Origin: Anodontia alba
Taxonomy: Eukaryota; Mollusca; Bivalvia; Lucinida; Lucinidae
DNA: 64,000 bases
Assembly: GCA_964016985.1 (NCBI GenBank)
Contig: OZ024836.1
Location: 42,900,803-42,964,802 of the forward strand
Direction: 5' to 3'
The first letter of the stretch is position 1; every line of letters starts with the position of its first letter. Position numbers and translations under genes: made by a program. Shown in pieces: positions 1 to 14,100 of the stretch. The notes beneath the pieces are model-generated. The model was given only the letters and a program-made list of their open reading frames with translations. It was not told the origin of the DNA and searched no databases.

Positions 1-40
1 TTGAAGTTCAACTGTAGTTATGATACTTTTCTAATTTCTC

Positions 41-110
41 CACAACATACATTTTCATGAGGAAAATAAAAAAAATACTTACCTGAAACCCCTTCATATC
101 CAGAGTTTTA
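41..110. mobile_element. family A MITE, right arm only
   Basis: Cacaacatac..catgagg..aaataaaaa..tacctgaaac resembles the right half of complete A copies (for example 6280-6345). The left half is missing. Confidence 0.5.
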
Positions 111-405
111 AGTAAAGTTGTCTTTCTGGTGTATGTTTGTGTGTCTGTCTGTGTCTGTTTCTAGTGTATCTCAGCAGCCACCTATTCAAGGAGTATCTTT
201 TTTGTTTAAAACATGTTTCTCTTCACTCAGTCGTCAGCCAGGAAACACATTGTCTACACTGCTTTAACGGAAATTTACCCAGTATCAGATTTTGGTCTAG
301 CTTGTATATCTTAGCAGCTGGGCATCCCAATATGCCACTGTGGTCTAGAGAAGAGGGCTATCATATATTGTAGAGATATTTTTCACATTTCTCCAAGTAA
401 ACGGA

Positions 406-880
406 CAGTCAATGGACACAATTATTTGCCACTTTGTGATGGCGCCACTTGAATTATTGTATTTCCATCATTTTTGTAAAATACCTATGCTGAGTTGATT
501 AAGGTTGCATTTATGAAAAATATTCCAAAAGTATACGATTGATAAAAGCAATAAACATAATTTCAAAAGGACTTCACTTTTCATGCAGGTCTGATTTTGA
601 ACTCAAAGTAAAACAATAATGCCCACTTTTTTTTTGGTAACGTCATCATTAATGTCATTGTAAATCATTCCTACATGCATGCATAGTGTCCTTCAGTGTT
701 TTCATTCATGGCTCAATACAATTCAATTCTTAACTGGATTTTTTCTTTTAGTCTTAATCTTGTATATTTTTCATGAACTGTACTTCGTGGTAATGTGCAG
801 ATTGCTTTCAAAAATATGTAGAAATGCATTGATTTGAATTGTGATGCTACAAAGTGGCAAATAATTATGTCCATTGGCTG
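406..880. mobile_element. 475-bp inverted-repeat element
   Basis: A 32-bp terminal segment at 406-437 (CAGTCAATGGACAC..) recurs in reverse complement at 849-880 with two mismatches. The ~410-bp interior is AT-rich and has no coding potential I can see. No clear target-site duplication. Confidence 0.55.
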
Positions 881-899
881 TAAATAATGATAGATATTT

Positions 900-1990
900 T
901 TCTATGTAAATACATGTTGTGGGTACTTGTTAGAAATACAAGTAGAAAATTAGCTATATTGTTTCAGAATTGAACCTTTAATCTCTAATAAAACATGCAA
1001 TAGAAACAAGTTGTAGTTTGTCTGTTTTTCTGCAAATTGAAATCCTGAAAATGAAGAACACTTTGACTATGTGGGTGGGGAAACTGGGGTCTTGGGGGAA
1101 ATTTGAGAGGTAAGACATTCCCATGTTATAATCGTATCCGGGATAACACAGCATGTTATAATGAGGTTGACCTATACCTCATTTGAGGCAGTGGCTGTGA
1201 GTACCACAACTTAATTTTGTCCTTTTTAATGGAGAAATGTATAAAAAATACCAGTATTGTGCCTATCTAGGCCTGTTCCCTTGACCACTGCAGATAAGTT
1301 TATTCACTTTGAATCAGTGGTTCTGTTGCTTTTCCTATTGCCTTATCTGTCCATTTTCCTGCATTGTCTGCATAGTTGATGTTAATAATACCTGTAATTT
1401 CAACCCTTCAAGAACCATTCAATATTGTTGCAGATGACATTCTAGAATATTTTTCTTTATATTTCTGAAAAAAAATCGGGCTTCCTTTAGGATCTTCGAG
1501 CCCATTCTGGTTACTCTGAAATTGAATACAGCTTAAAGCAGTGCTAGGGAGCATATGCAGCCTCACAAATTACATAGCATGAGACTCAATAAAACTGAGT
1601 CTCTGATTTCCGTTCTATTTTGTATTCTTTGTTTCCAAAGCAACCTTTAGATTTTTATTGACATTTCATGTGAATCATTTGCTAGTCAAGCCTAATTGTT
1701 TTGGAAAAATAAAAAAAAGGAAATATCTAGAATGTTATTTGCCACAGTAGTGGCTGACACTTTAAGAATTAGAAGGTAGATTTTCATGTGGTTCTATTTT
1801 TGTGGGGCATGGCATCAGGGCAGGAAATGTGAATAGTTAGGATTTTGTTACATTACTTATTTTGAAATACACATCACTGCTGGGATACTTCAGAACTGAA
1901 GTGGACTCTGTTAACAGTCATGACAACACCACTTCCTTTTCAGAACTATCTCTAATAAGCATCTCTTTGTCTCTTACTCAGTAGTCCTTT
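900..1990. other. intronic, nothing recognised
   Basis: AT-rich intron sequence upstream of the first kinesin exon. I see no conserved frame, RNA gene or clear repeat, apart from short A-rich runs. Confidence 0.5.
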
Positions 1991-1993
1991 CAG

Positions 1994-2100
1994 GTCCTTG
2001 AGAAGCTTGTTTGGGAGTGGATCAAAAGCCATGGAGAGCAACCGTGTCAGTGGGATTTATGAGATGTATCTACGCCAGGTGTCAGAGTCAGGTAGCCCAG
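1994..2100 (+). CDS. KIF1A: KIF1 exon 1 of window
   Basis: Acceptor follows a pyrimidine-rich tract ending TTTCAG; donor is CCAG/gtttgt. The first base completes a codon begun upstream (phase 2 entering), then reads [20 protein letters not shown] and [15 protein letters not shown], leaving one base (G) for the next exon. This matches the [15 protein letters not shown] segment conserved in KIF1A/KIF1B tails. I see no earlier kinesin exon in positions 1-1993. Confidence 0.92.
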
Positions 2101-5100
2101 GTTTGTGCAGGATATTTTTGCTTCTTTATCTCTGTATTTTTGCTGCTTAATTTGCTTAGACAAAACAGATATTGAAATTGATAATTCATATCTCCAGCTT
2201 AGCTGCAGATAAGGCACTTTTTTTTTCGAGTAGATTTTTTTTATATATATATATATATATTTTTTATGAATGCCTCACAAAAACATCCCTCCCTACCCCC
2301 TAGATAAATTTCTTTTTATCAACAGAATATAGTATTTTTAGCTCATCCAAGCTGAAGACTGGATGAGCTATAGTGATCAATGTCAGTATGTCTCCCATCT
2401 GTTGTCTGTCATCCATCCTTATTTTTTCAGAAAGCTTCTCCTCTGAAGCTGCTAAGCAAATTAGGGGTAATGAAAGATTGCATCAATAATAATAATCTTT
2501 CAATCAAGATGGTCACCATGCATATATAGGGTAAAGACCTTTAAAAAGCTTTGTTTCAAAAACCATAAGAATGTTTGATGCTGCATCCTAGCATGTAGCA
2601 TCAAATATATGAGATCTATCGAATTTGGTAAAATTGTGGTCCAAGGCCATTTTATTGCAAGTTCAACTTTCTCATACATTTATATATAAACATGTATATA
2701 ACTATAAAATGTGTTTAAAAGCATTGCCCCCCCCCCCCCCCCCCCCCCCATATAGTGTTACCCCTGTTAGTCCGCCCGTCAGTCATTGTCCACATCTGAG
2801 ATGGTGTTAGCAATTTGTGTTTAAGTTTTCCAGATGTGAGCATCTGTGTCCTTTGGACACATTTCTAATTCTGAAATCTTTCACCAAAGCTTTCTGTTTC
2901 TGCCATAGTTTTATACCCTCGTTTCAGGGTGTGTACATGTATAGAGTCAAAAGTGTTTTTCTGAAACTTGCAACAAACAATTAAAGTAACAAAAGATTAA
3001 TAGTACAAAAAAAATTGCCCTCTGGGGGTTGTGTGCCCCTGCTGGCAGGCATCAGAAATTTTGTGCCCAGGTAACCATATAACCTAGAGGTATGGATAGG
3101 CAACTCAAAATCTGTTGTGGCTTAGTCTATAGGGTACTGGATACACTTCATAGTTTTTTCTGCCATACTGAAAAAAACGTAAATATTGGGACAGACAGAC
3201 CTGAGCAAACAGTGTAGACCCAGATCAGACATTCTGCAGCATCTGATCAGGGTCTGCTTTGCTTGCCACTCATCCATCACTATTTTAGACACATCAGCAG
3301 GTAGAAAAATAGACTTTTCAAATTTTAGGATGAGTATGGTAAGGTGTTAAGGTTTCCCAATACTTAGGGTGAATACAGTATTTATGATGGAGACTGTTTG
3401 CTTTTCTACACACCAATTCCCTTCTGAAAAGGCATCTATCTACTGTAAAAGGGGAACAAATTCTTTCCTTTTAGAGAAGACCCCTTTACAGAAGGGTCAG
3501 GTAAATTTGACAGTTGCCTCCCCTGAAAGTGTATCCATTTACCTTTGGACAGTATCTGAAATGAAACCTTGTAGCTTTATCATCTCCTTACAGTATTCTA
3601 AGAATTGTTTTTTTTTTTTCTCTTTCTTTCTCTTTTCTTCTCAAAAACATTCTTTTTGTAGTACTAGAATTACTTTCTGAGATGTTTTAGAAATGAATAT
3701 GTATCTTATAAAATTATTTACTATTTAGGTATTGAAAATCAATGTTATATCAATATTTCAATGGTCGACATTTGTTTAATTATATAGTTTGTCTTTTCTC
3801 TTGATAACTGTGGCAATAACAGTCAACACCAGACCCCATCAATATAAAAAGTGGGTGTAGACATCAGCGTCACTACTGATGATGTCACTAAAAGTTGATA
3901 CCTAATTTTAGAACCTAATACACACAGGAAGGCAGGTGCAAGCCAGTGTATATCATGATCTCTGGGTTGAGCGAGTGAAAATCAATCTACTTATAACTTA
4001 TATAATAATGTTGAATATCTAATTAGAATATATCATAGCTTCAGATAAGGTGATTTTTTCTTCCCAAAAATATGGATATTTTCCTTATTTCTCAATGAAA
4101 GCATACGTTGCAGATACTCTTCAGAAGCACCTCAAAAAAGCACTTCTAATGAATACCAACAACATATTTTTCGTGAAGAAATAAGAACAAAGAGCACCCA
4201 CAACACACATAGAGAAGTAGGAAAATATTAACCTGATGCTTCCCTGGAACTATCTGGAGCTAGAATGTATTAGTGAGATGGTTTTAATGAGATCCTAAGG
4301 TTTCTGTTTTCTTGAAGGAAGAAACAAAAAGGTCATCTAAAATTCTGCTAATCTGATTGTCATTTGAATAATACCATATTTACACTAAATACATGTATTT
4401 GAACACTTTAAGTGCTAGGAATACAATTTCAGGGCAGAAGTAACTCTGTCCTTATTGATTTTGTCCTTTTTTGGACAGGTTTTTCAAAAATCTGTCCTTT
4501 AAAATAGCGATGTCCGGGCAGGTGGCGGGCATTGGGCATTGTCTGAGGTTTACCTTTTGGTTAACCTTTTTGAAAAACCCGTCCATAATGCTGTTAGGCA
4601 TTTTTCTTGTTAAAAAGGGGTCTACTATAAGACCAAATTCTTTCCTCTTAGAGTAGACCCACTTTCAGAAGGTGCCTGATGAATAGGAAAAAAACAGGGC
4701 CCAGTTGTTCAAAACTAACAATGTTGTTAGTTAACTTACCATTAAAACTTTGATCATTAAATATGGCATATAAGCTAATTTTTTTGCTGAAAAAAAATGT
4801 GAGTAGCTTTTGCATTTGTACTTACTAAAACAGTTAATATTTTGACCATTAACGAACTCATTAAACTAACAATGCTTTGAACAACTTGGCCCAGGAAGGT
4901 ACAAGAGCTATGTTCCTTGTCAAATAACAAAAAAAAATGGATAAAATCTTCATTGTTCATCATTTCCCCTTAGCTCCTTTCCATAATTCTCCTAACCATT
5001 GAACAAGTCCATTTGGATGTCTGGTGATGTTTCTAAAACATATGGTTGAATGGAAACATTGTAGACTCTGATCTGAAGCCACCTTCTGCTGCATCTGATC

Positions 5101-8100
5101 TGATTCTACACTGTTTCCTTCAAATAATAAAGGATAAATATGGTAACTTAAAGTTGACATCACCATGCCTGTAAATTTCATTGCTACAGTAAATTATGTA
5201 TTTTCTAAGAGTATTGCAGTGAAGTATTGTTACTTGAATGCTATAAATTAAATGTGCTAGATTAATTTGCTGTTAAAGCTTCGCTGATGTTGTATTAATT
5301 ATGGAAATTTATTATGGATATCTAATAAACAAATGAAGCAAAAAAAAATCTGTTGTGCCAGGCTTAATAAATATTTTGTTGTTGGTTGCTGTTCCTGAAT
5401 TTTTCCTAGCAGTAGGTAGGAAAACAGTCTCCTAAAATCAAAGATAGCACTGCTATTCAAATGTTGCAAAATTTGAAGTTCACGGACTTAAAACTTTTAT
5501 GTAAAGGTTTTGCATTAAAGTGGTATGATGATAGATATAGGTCCAAAGGTTTATTCAGCAATACTCACCCTCCACCCCCACCTCCCCCCACCCCACTCCC
5601 AACACCCCTCTCCCCATGGCATTAAGGCACCTGTTCAGACAAGCTCTGGTCAGCCGGCCTCGGTGGCTCAGTTGGATGCGCCGTCCGACTGGAGACCAGG
5701 AGGTCACGGGTTCAACCCCGCCAAGGTCGGCAACATTCTTTCGTGGAGATTGATCATGAAATATTTTCTACGGTCATTCTCTCCCTTTTGCTGATTCAAG
5801 AAGGGCAGTTGTCAGTTTCTGGCAAAAAAATGTGCACAATACTGGTTAACCGCTTAGAGGACTAAGCCTGCCCAGTAAACGTGTGGTTAGGTAAACTGAC
5901 CGCGCTCGACATGACCCCATTGGGTTGGCTGGGCCGTAAAATCTCAACACAAACAAATCAGGCAAGCTCTGATGACAGCTCTTGTTTGTCTGAGAAAAAT
6001 AAAAAAAATGTCATCATTTCGTCATCTGCTGAATTTCCCTTGAGAATGCTGACAGTTAAACTGGGACCAATGTTGTCTTCAGTCATTGTCTGCCAGCAGA
6101 CTATGGTAATTTGAAAGGAAAATAATATGAAAAAGTAACTGGGACACTATCTCATAGCTCTGGATAAGGCACTGTTTTTTTTTTTTCAATCAAAAAATTT
6201 ATTTTCTTATTTCTTGATGAAAACATATGTTGTGGGTACTCATTAGAAGTGCCTCAATAAGGCACTTCTAATGAGTACCCACAACAGATGTTTTTTGTTG
6301 AAAAATAAGGAAACTATTTACCTGATACCCACTCTTATCTAGACCTATGCTATCTTCTATTCTTTTAGTGATAAGATTTTATTGAATATGTCTGGGCCTA
6401 ATAATATTGTCTAGCCCACATGATCAGTATGAGCTATGGAGTCCATAGATTTTTTTTTTATTCCTCCACCAAAACATATGTTGTGGGTACTCATTAGAAG
6501 CACCTCAATGAGGTGCTTCTAATGAGTACCCACAACATATATTTTTGTAAAGAAATAAAAAAATATCAACACTTTTTGGTTAAGAAAAAGTGCCTTATCT
6601 GGGGCTGTGTATGGAATTATACTCTGTCTGTATCCATAGGGATGAGTCTTGTTATGCAAAAAAAAGGATGCTTAAGCTTTAGCACTCTTGGGGCAAATCC
6701 AGCAGATGCAAATCAAATTTTCTCATATTGTTCAGCAAATAAGGTTTGAAATTCCATGCAAATTGTCATCTTAGGAGACAGTTTGCAGGAAATGTCAAAT
6801 CCTGTTTTCTTGGGAAAATAAGAGAGAGAAAAAATGTTTCAAACTGTTATCTGCTTAAATGGTTACCCAGAATATTTCAGAAAATAGGGTTTGATAATTC
6901 ATGCAAATTTCTGCTTAAGGAGACACTTTGCATGAAATGTCAAATCCTTCATGGTTACCCAGCATACTGAGCATAGACATATAAGCCAGCACAGGACAAA
7001 ACCTACAGTAAGACTTGTACAACCAGTGTAGACTCATATCAGTCTGTGCATGCTTGCTGTCTGATCAGAATCTTTGCACATCTTATCAGAGTCTTTGCTG
7101 ACCACATGTATCTCAGCCTACGGGCTATCCAAAGCATTATAAACTAGAACCTTTGCCATACTGGATGGAGTACCGGCTGATCTGAGGTTTTGCTGGTTAT
7201 ACATCACTTATTGAAGGTTCTTATATGTAATGAAGGCCTGCACACCATACAATTTGTTCAAGACCTTCAGTTTTTGTTTCTAAATTCTGTTCTGTCATAG
7301 CTCCAGACCAGAGGGGTATCCAAAATATTATTTTGCTTATTTTACAAGGAAAACATTTGGTGTGGGTACTCATTAGAAGTCCTTACTAAGATGCTTCTAA
7401 TGGTACCCACAACATATGCTGTTGTGGAGAAATAAGAAAAATGCTCATACCTTTGTTTGAGAAAAGTGTCTTAAATGGAGGTATGCTTTATGCACTCTGA
7501 TGTTCCTGTGAGCAAGCACTGAAACACCTGATCAGACTGTGCAGATGTACAAGCCTACACTTTTCACTTTGGTACATGTATTAACCATTTGACCTGGTGT
7601 ACTTAACTAGCAGCAACCAAGATTTTTTGCCACAAAATATGGCTCAACATTTCATGTGAATCTCTCCTAACGAGGGTACAATTTACATACAGTGGTTAAA
7701 AAAATGTTTTCTGGTAAAAAACAAAAATCAGGAAAATGTCATCAATTTGATATTTTCTTATTTTGCCCAGAAAGTGCTTTTTGTATGTATGGTGGAAATG
7801 ATTGTATTCAACTAGAAAATTGAATGTTTTAATCTTTTATCATTGCACATTATTGTAGAAAGTAGAACTTCACATTAGAACTTGTTATAATGAACATTGG
7901 ATTTTTGGACAATATATAATGATGCATTCTGCTTTTATTTGCATCCATTAGTCATTTCTTTTCTTTTATTTATTCATGCCTGAATTATTTTATGTAAAAT
8001 CATAGCTTCTGATAAAGCACATTTGTGAACGGGTTTTTCAAAAATCCGTCCTTTAAAATAGTGATGTCTGGGTGGGCGGGCCAGTGAGCATCAGGCGTCG

Positions 8101-11100
8101 TCCAAGGTTTACCTTTTGGTTAACCTTTTTGAAAAACCCATCCATAATGCTGTTAGACATTTTTCTTGTTAATCCAAAAAATAGTAATATTTTCCTTATT
8201 TCTCCATGAAAACACGTATTTAGGGAGCACCATGCTGAGGTACCCATATATGTTTTTATGCAGACAATGGTAGACAACAGTCAGTTACCTCCCCTGAATA
8301 CTCTCTTTTCCAAAATATCAAGAAAAAACATTTTCTGAGCATTAAAATATACATTGTTAATAATTCCTTCATGTGGACATGGAAGAATTTTTAATTAGAA
8401 ATCTTAAATTTCGCTGAGGACCTATGATGAAAACCAAGGATTCCAATTAAAAGGACCTAGTCGGTATTTGGTCTACATTGCACTTTACTTATCAAGAGAG
8501 ATAATAGATAATAGAAAAAAAATCACTGCGGTCTCTCATTCTACCTAGTACCCACAAGATATGTTTTGGGAGGGGGTGGGGTGGAGGGGGGGGGGGGGGT
8601 GGTGAGGGGGGGCAGATTATCTTTTGATTTCTTCTCTTATCTGGAGCTTTGAAGTAGTATTTTCAACAGTAAGTGTTTTCAACATTTGTGATCTGACATA
8701 GTAAACTATTTATAAGGTAAACTTAAACTAACTTTTCTCAGTGTTGCGAACCAGTTATATTTTGACAGTGCCTCAACAGATCACAAGAGTTTACACTTTG
8801 CAAGATTTGGTTTACTTACTTAACTCTTTCCCGGCTAGTGGCAACTTTTGTTGCCTGCTGATAACCTTTGCAAACAGTTTGGACAAAGCTGCTCTAATTC
8901 CACAGCGTCCGTCTTGAAAATCTATTTTTCGCTTCTTCTCCTGATGCAAAAGGCCAATTGACTTGATACTTTGTAGGAAGCATCAGGGTTACCTATAGAT
9001 CAGAAATAGCTAAAATTATTTTGATTCAAAATCCAAAATAGAGGTCATATTTTTCAAGCAATCATCATGACTATTGCTCAAAATGTTTGTCTTGATGATT
9101 TCTATGTCAAGTTTGAAACTGGGCTACTTGGGGTCAAAAAACTAGATCACCAGGCCAAATAAAAGGAAAACCTTGTTAACACTCTAGCGGTCACATTTTT
9201 GAATCATCATGAATCTTGCTCAAAATGTTTGTCTTGATGATTTCTAGGTCAAGTTCCAAACTGGGTCACTTGGGGTCAAAAACTAGGTCACCAGGCTAAA
9301 TCAAAGGAAAACCTTGTTAACACTCCAGAGGCAACATTCTTTAAATAATCATCATGAATATTGCTCAAAATGTTTGTCTTAATGGTTTCTGGGTCTAGTT
9401 CAAAACTGGGTCACTTGGAGTCAGAAACTAGGTCACAAGGCCAAATCAAAGGAAAACATTGTTAACACTTTAGAGGTCACATTTTTGAAGTGATCATCAT
9501 GAATCTTGCTCAAAATGTTTGTCTTGATGATTTCTAGGGGAAGTTTGGAACTGGGTCACTTATGACATATATTTCATGGTCCAGTGGCTTTCTTAATTTT
9601 TTTTTGTTTAGGTCAGTTTCTCAGTAACAGTGATATTTGGTACTTGTGAAGTGTTTGTGTTTAGGTCAGTTTCTCAGTAACTATTGCTTCTACAGCCAGT
9701 GATACTTAGCACATGCATACGTCTTAGCATGGCCTCGTCTATTTCACAGTCCATTTTACATGCTACATTGTCTTGTTAATATAATCATTATGAATTTTGG
9801 TCAGAATGTTTGCCTTGATCAGTTCTAGGTCAGGTTCTCTAAGTGCTATGATACTCAGGTGAGCATTACAGGGCCATTATGGCCGTCATGTTTGCTTCTT
9901 CTTCTGAACTAAAAGGCCAATTGACTTGAAACTTGGTAGGAAACATCAGGGTGACTTGTAGATCAAAAATAGCTAAAATCATTCTGATCAGAAATCCAAG
10001 ATGGCCACCATGGCCTCCATCTTGAAAATCTATTTTTTGCTTACCCTCCTGAATCAAAAAGCCAATTGCTTGAAACTTGGTAGGAAGCGTCAGGGTGACT
10101 TATAGATCAAAAATTGCTAAAAGCATTACAATCGGAAATCCAAGGTGGCAACCACGGTGTCTGTTTTGAAAATATATTTTTTGCTTCTTGTCCTGAACCA
10201 AAAGGCCAATTGACTTGAAACTTGGTAGGAATCATCAGGGTGACTAGTAGGTCATAAATAGCTAAAATCGTTCGGATCAGAAATCCAAGAGGGCCATCTT
10301 GAAAATCTATTTTTTGCTTCTTCTCCTGAACCGAAAGGCCAGTTGACTGGAAACTTTGTTGGACATTTCAGGGTGACTTGTAGATCAAAAATAGCTGAAA
10401 TCATTCCAGTCAGAAATCAAAGATGGCTGCCGTGGCTGCCATCTTGAAAATCTATTATTCACTTCTTCTCCTGAACCAAAAGGCCAATTGACTTGAGACT
10501 TGGTAGGAAGCATCAGCGTGATTTGTAGATCAAAAATAGCTAAAATAGTTCCGATGGGAAATCCAAGATGGCCGCCATGGCCTCCATCTTGAAAATCTAT
10601 TTTTCTCTTCTTCTCCTGAACCGAACAGCCAACTTACTTGAAACTTGGTAGGAAGCATCGGGGTGACTTTTTAGATAAAAAATAGCCAAGATCTTTCTGA
10701 TGGGAAATCCAAGGTGGCAGCCATAGTGGCCATCTTGAAAATCTATTTTTCGCTTCTCCTGAACCAAAAGGCCAATTGACTTGAAACTTGTTAGGAAATT
10801 ATCAGGGTGACTTGTAGATAAAAAAAATAACTAAAATCCTTCCAGTAGGAAATCCAAGATGGCCGCCATGGCCACCATCTTCAAAATCTATTTTTCGCTT
10901 CTTTTCCTGAACCGAAAGGCCAACTTACTTGAAACTTGGTAAGAAGTATCAGGACGACTTTTAAATAAAAAATAGCTGAGATCTTTCCGATAGGAAATCT
11001 AAGATGGCAGCTGTGGTGGCCATCTTGAAAATCTATTTTTGGTTTTCCTGAACCAACAAGCCAATTGATTTGAAACTTGGTAGGAAGCATCAGGGTGACT

Positions 11101-14100
11101 TATAGATCTTAAACAGCTAAAATGCTTCCATTGGAAATCCAAGATGGCCACCGTGGCAGCCATCTTGAAAATCTGTTCTTTCTTTTCTTCTCCTGAACGA
11201 AAAGGCCAGTTGACTTAAACTTATCAGAACATATCAGAAATAGCCTAAATCATTCTGATCAGAAATCCAAGATGGCCACCATCTTGAAAATCTTTTTTTC
11301 CCTTCTTTTTCTGAAATGAAAGGCCAATTGAAACTTGGTAGGAAGCATCAGGGTGACTTGTAGATCAAAAACAGCTAAAATAGTTCTGATCAGATATCCA
11401 AGATGGCAGCCACTGCAGCCATCTTGAAAATCAATTTTTTGCTTCTTCTCCTGAACCAAAAGGCTATAATTGACTTGAAACTTGGTAGGAAGCATCAGGG
11501 TGACTTGCAGATCAAAAATAGCTAAAATCATTCCGATCGGAAATCCAAGATGACCACCATGGCCTCCATCTTGAAAATGTATTTTTCACTTCTCCTTCTG
11601 AACCAAAAGGCCAGTTGACTTGCAACTTGGTAGGAAGCATCAAGGTTACTTATAGATCAAAAATAGCTAAAATCGTTCCATTCAGAAATCCAAGGTGGCT
11701 GCCATGGCCGCCATCTTGAAAATCTATTTTTTGCTTCTTCTCTAGAACTGAAAGGCCAAATGACTTTAAACTTGGTAGGAAGCATCAGGGTGACTTGTAG
11801 ATCAGAAATAGCCAAAACTGTTCTGATCAGAAATCTAAGATGGCAGCCATAGCCACCACCTTGAAAATCCATTTTTCGCTTCATCTCCTGTACTGAAAGG
11901 CCAGTTGACTTGAAACTTGGTAAGAAGCATCAAGATGACTTGTAGATCAAAAATAGTTAAAATTGTTCCAACCACAATCCAAGATGGCCATCATGGCTGC
12001 TGTCTTGAAAATCTTCTTTTAGCTTCTTAGGCCAATTGACTTGAAACTTGGTAGGAAGCATCGGGGTGTCCTTGTCAATCAAAAATAGCTAAAATGGTTC
12101 TGATACAAAATCTAAGATGGCCACCTAGCCACCATGTTGAAAATCTATTTTTCAATTCTTTTCCTGAACCAAAAGGCCAATTGACTTGAAACTTGGTAGG
12201 AAGCATCAGGGTGACTTGTAGATCAAAAATAGCTAAAATTGTTTCGATGGGAAGTCCAAGATGGCCACCATCTTAGAAATGTATTTTGCACTTCTTCTCC
12301 AAACTAAAAGGCTAATTTATTGGAAACTTGGTAAGAAGTATCAGGATGACTTGTAGATAAAAAATAGCTAAAATCATTCTGATTGGAAATCCAAGATGGT
12401 CACAGTAGCAGCCATGTTGAAAATCTGTTTTGAACATTTTTATCCTGAACCAAACGGCCAATTGACTCTAAACTTCATTGAAAGTATCCAAGTGACTTGT
12501 ACATCAAAAGTAGCTCAAATCATTCTGAATGGAAATCCAAGATGGCCTCCATCTTGAAAATCTATATTGAACTTCTCTTGAGCCAAAAGGCCAATTGACT
12601 TGAAACTTGTCTGGTAATCAGGTGAGCGATACAGGGCCTTCTTGGCCGTCTTGTTTGATTTTACAAAAATTAGATTTCTAATTAAATATTCAAAATAACA
12701 GCACTCATGTTCACAGTAATAAAAGACTTTTAACTACTCTTATCTTAGTTCTTAACCTGATTCTTGTCAGATTTGCACCAAGATGCTTGTTTTCTAAAGT
12801 AGAATATTTTAAGGCATGCATTGCATTTTGTAGGCCTCCCTGTTTGATTCAAAAATCTTATTCAACAGTTTCCCATTACATTTGTAAAATGGTTGTATAA
12901 TTCTGCAAGTGCATTTTAAGCAGTTATGTAAGTTATTAGTTTTATGTTTAATTTCAGGGAACATTTGTTGTAAAAAAAAATAATGAACATAAATGTTTAA
13001 TTAACTGTCATAGTGTAATCTATTTTATTTAATGCTTAGCATGTTTGGAAAAATTTCAAAAGACAACAGTTTGAAATGTAATTTTTTCCCAGGAAGTAAG
13101 GTTTGGCATCTTCATGCAAATTGACAATTTGCATGAAATGTCAAACTTAATTTCTGGGAAAAATAAACAAAATACAAATGTATAACCAGCTTGTCATCTG
13201 AATTTGTCCATAGGATGGTAAAAGTTAAGATTGTAAGTACATTTAGATGCACCAATAATCTGTTATTTATTTTCATTAGGGGTACAGAGACGGCAGCGTA
13301 GGGTGCTGGACACATCATCTACATATGTCCGAGGGGAGGAAAACCTGAATGGTTGGAGGCCACGCGGTGATTCTCTCATTGTAGACCATCAGTGGGAGCT
13401 AGAAAAGCTCACAAGACTTGAAATGGTTTGTATATATTGATATTGGCACTGCACGAGAAAAGTTACAAAATGGCATTTGCAAAAATGCGTGCATGCATGG
13501 GTGTGTGCATAGGTGCATTCCATAGCACAGTTGGTAGCACATCTGACTGCAGATCCAGGGGATACAAGTTTGAATTCCAGCTACACCACATAACTTCTGT
13601 GGAGATTGATCATAAAATAACCTCTATGGCCATTCTCTCCCTTCTGCTGATTCAAAAGGTGCAGTTGTTAGTTACTGGCCTGCCCAGGAAAGCTGTGAAT
13701 AGATTAGCTGGCTGGCTCAAATGACCTTAACTGCTGACAGGACCACAAAACTCAAATCGAATCAAAACCAGTATTCAAAGATACTGTCTCAAAATTACTT
13801 GCTTTTGTAGGGCATTGTCAACACCCTTCTACACCAATATCATGTCACCAGATAAGCCACTTTGGCTATGGTAAATGTCCTTAAATTTTGAACAGCATTG
13901 TTTCTGACAAAATGACCTATGCAGACAGTGCAGACCCAGATTAGACTGCTAGGAGCAGTCTGATGTGGGTCTGCACTGTTTGCTATTTCACAAAGCACTT
14001 TAAGATTCAACTGCATAAAAAGTAAAATTTAGGCCAAATAAAGTATTCAAAATTTTAGAATATCTACAGTACTCATTAACAACATAAGCTTCTCATGCTA

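Noticed and set aside
2727..2749. Pro-rich peptide encoded across the C tract
   Set aside because: It is a homopolymer run in an intron.
5664..5719. Possible tRNA gene (A and B boxes)
   Set aside because: The boxes belong to the head of an S1 SINE; no cloverleaf with acceptor stem, and the body continues into the SINE.
9866..11884. Several minus-strand frames with shared FQVNWPF/LPTKFQ peptides
   Set aside because: Shadows of the 145-bp tandem units, broken by stops and length changes.
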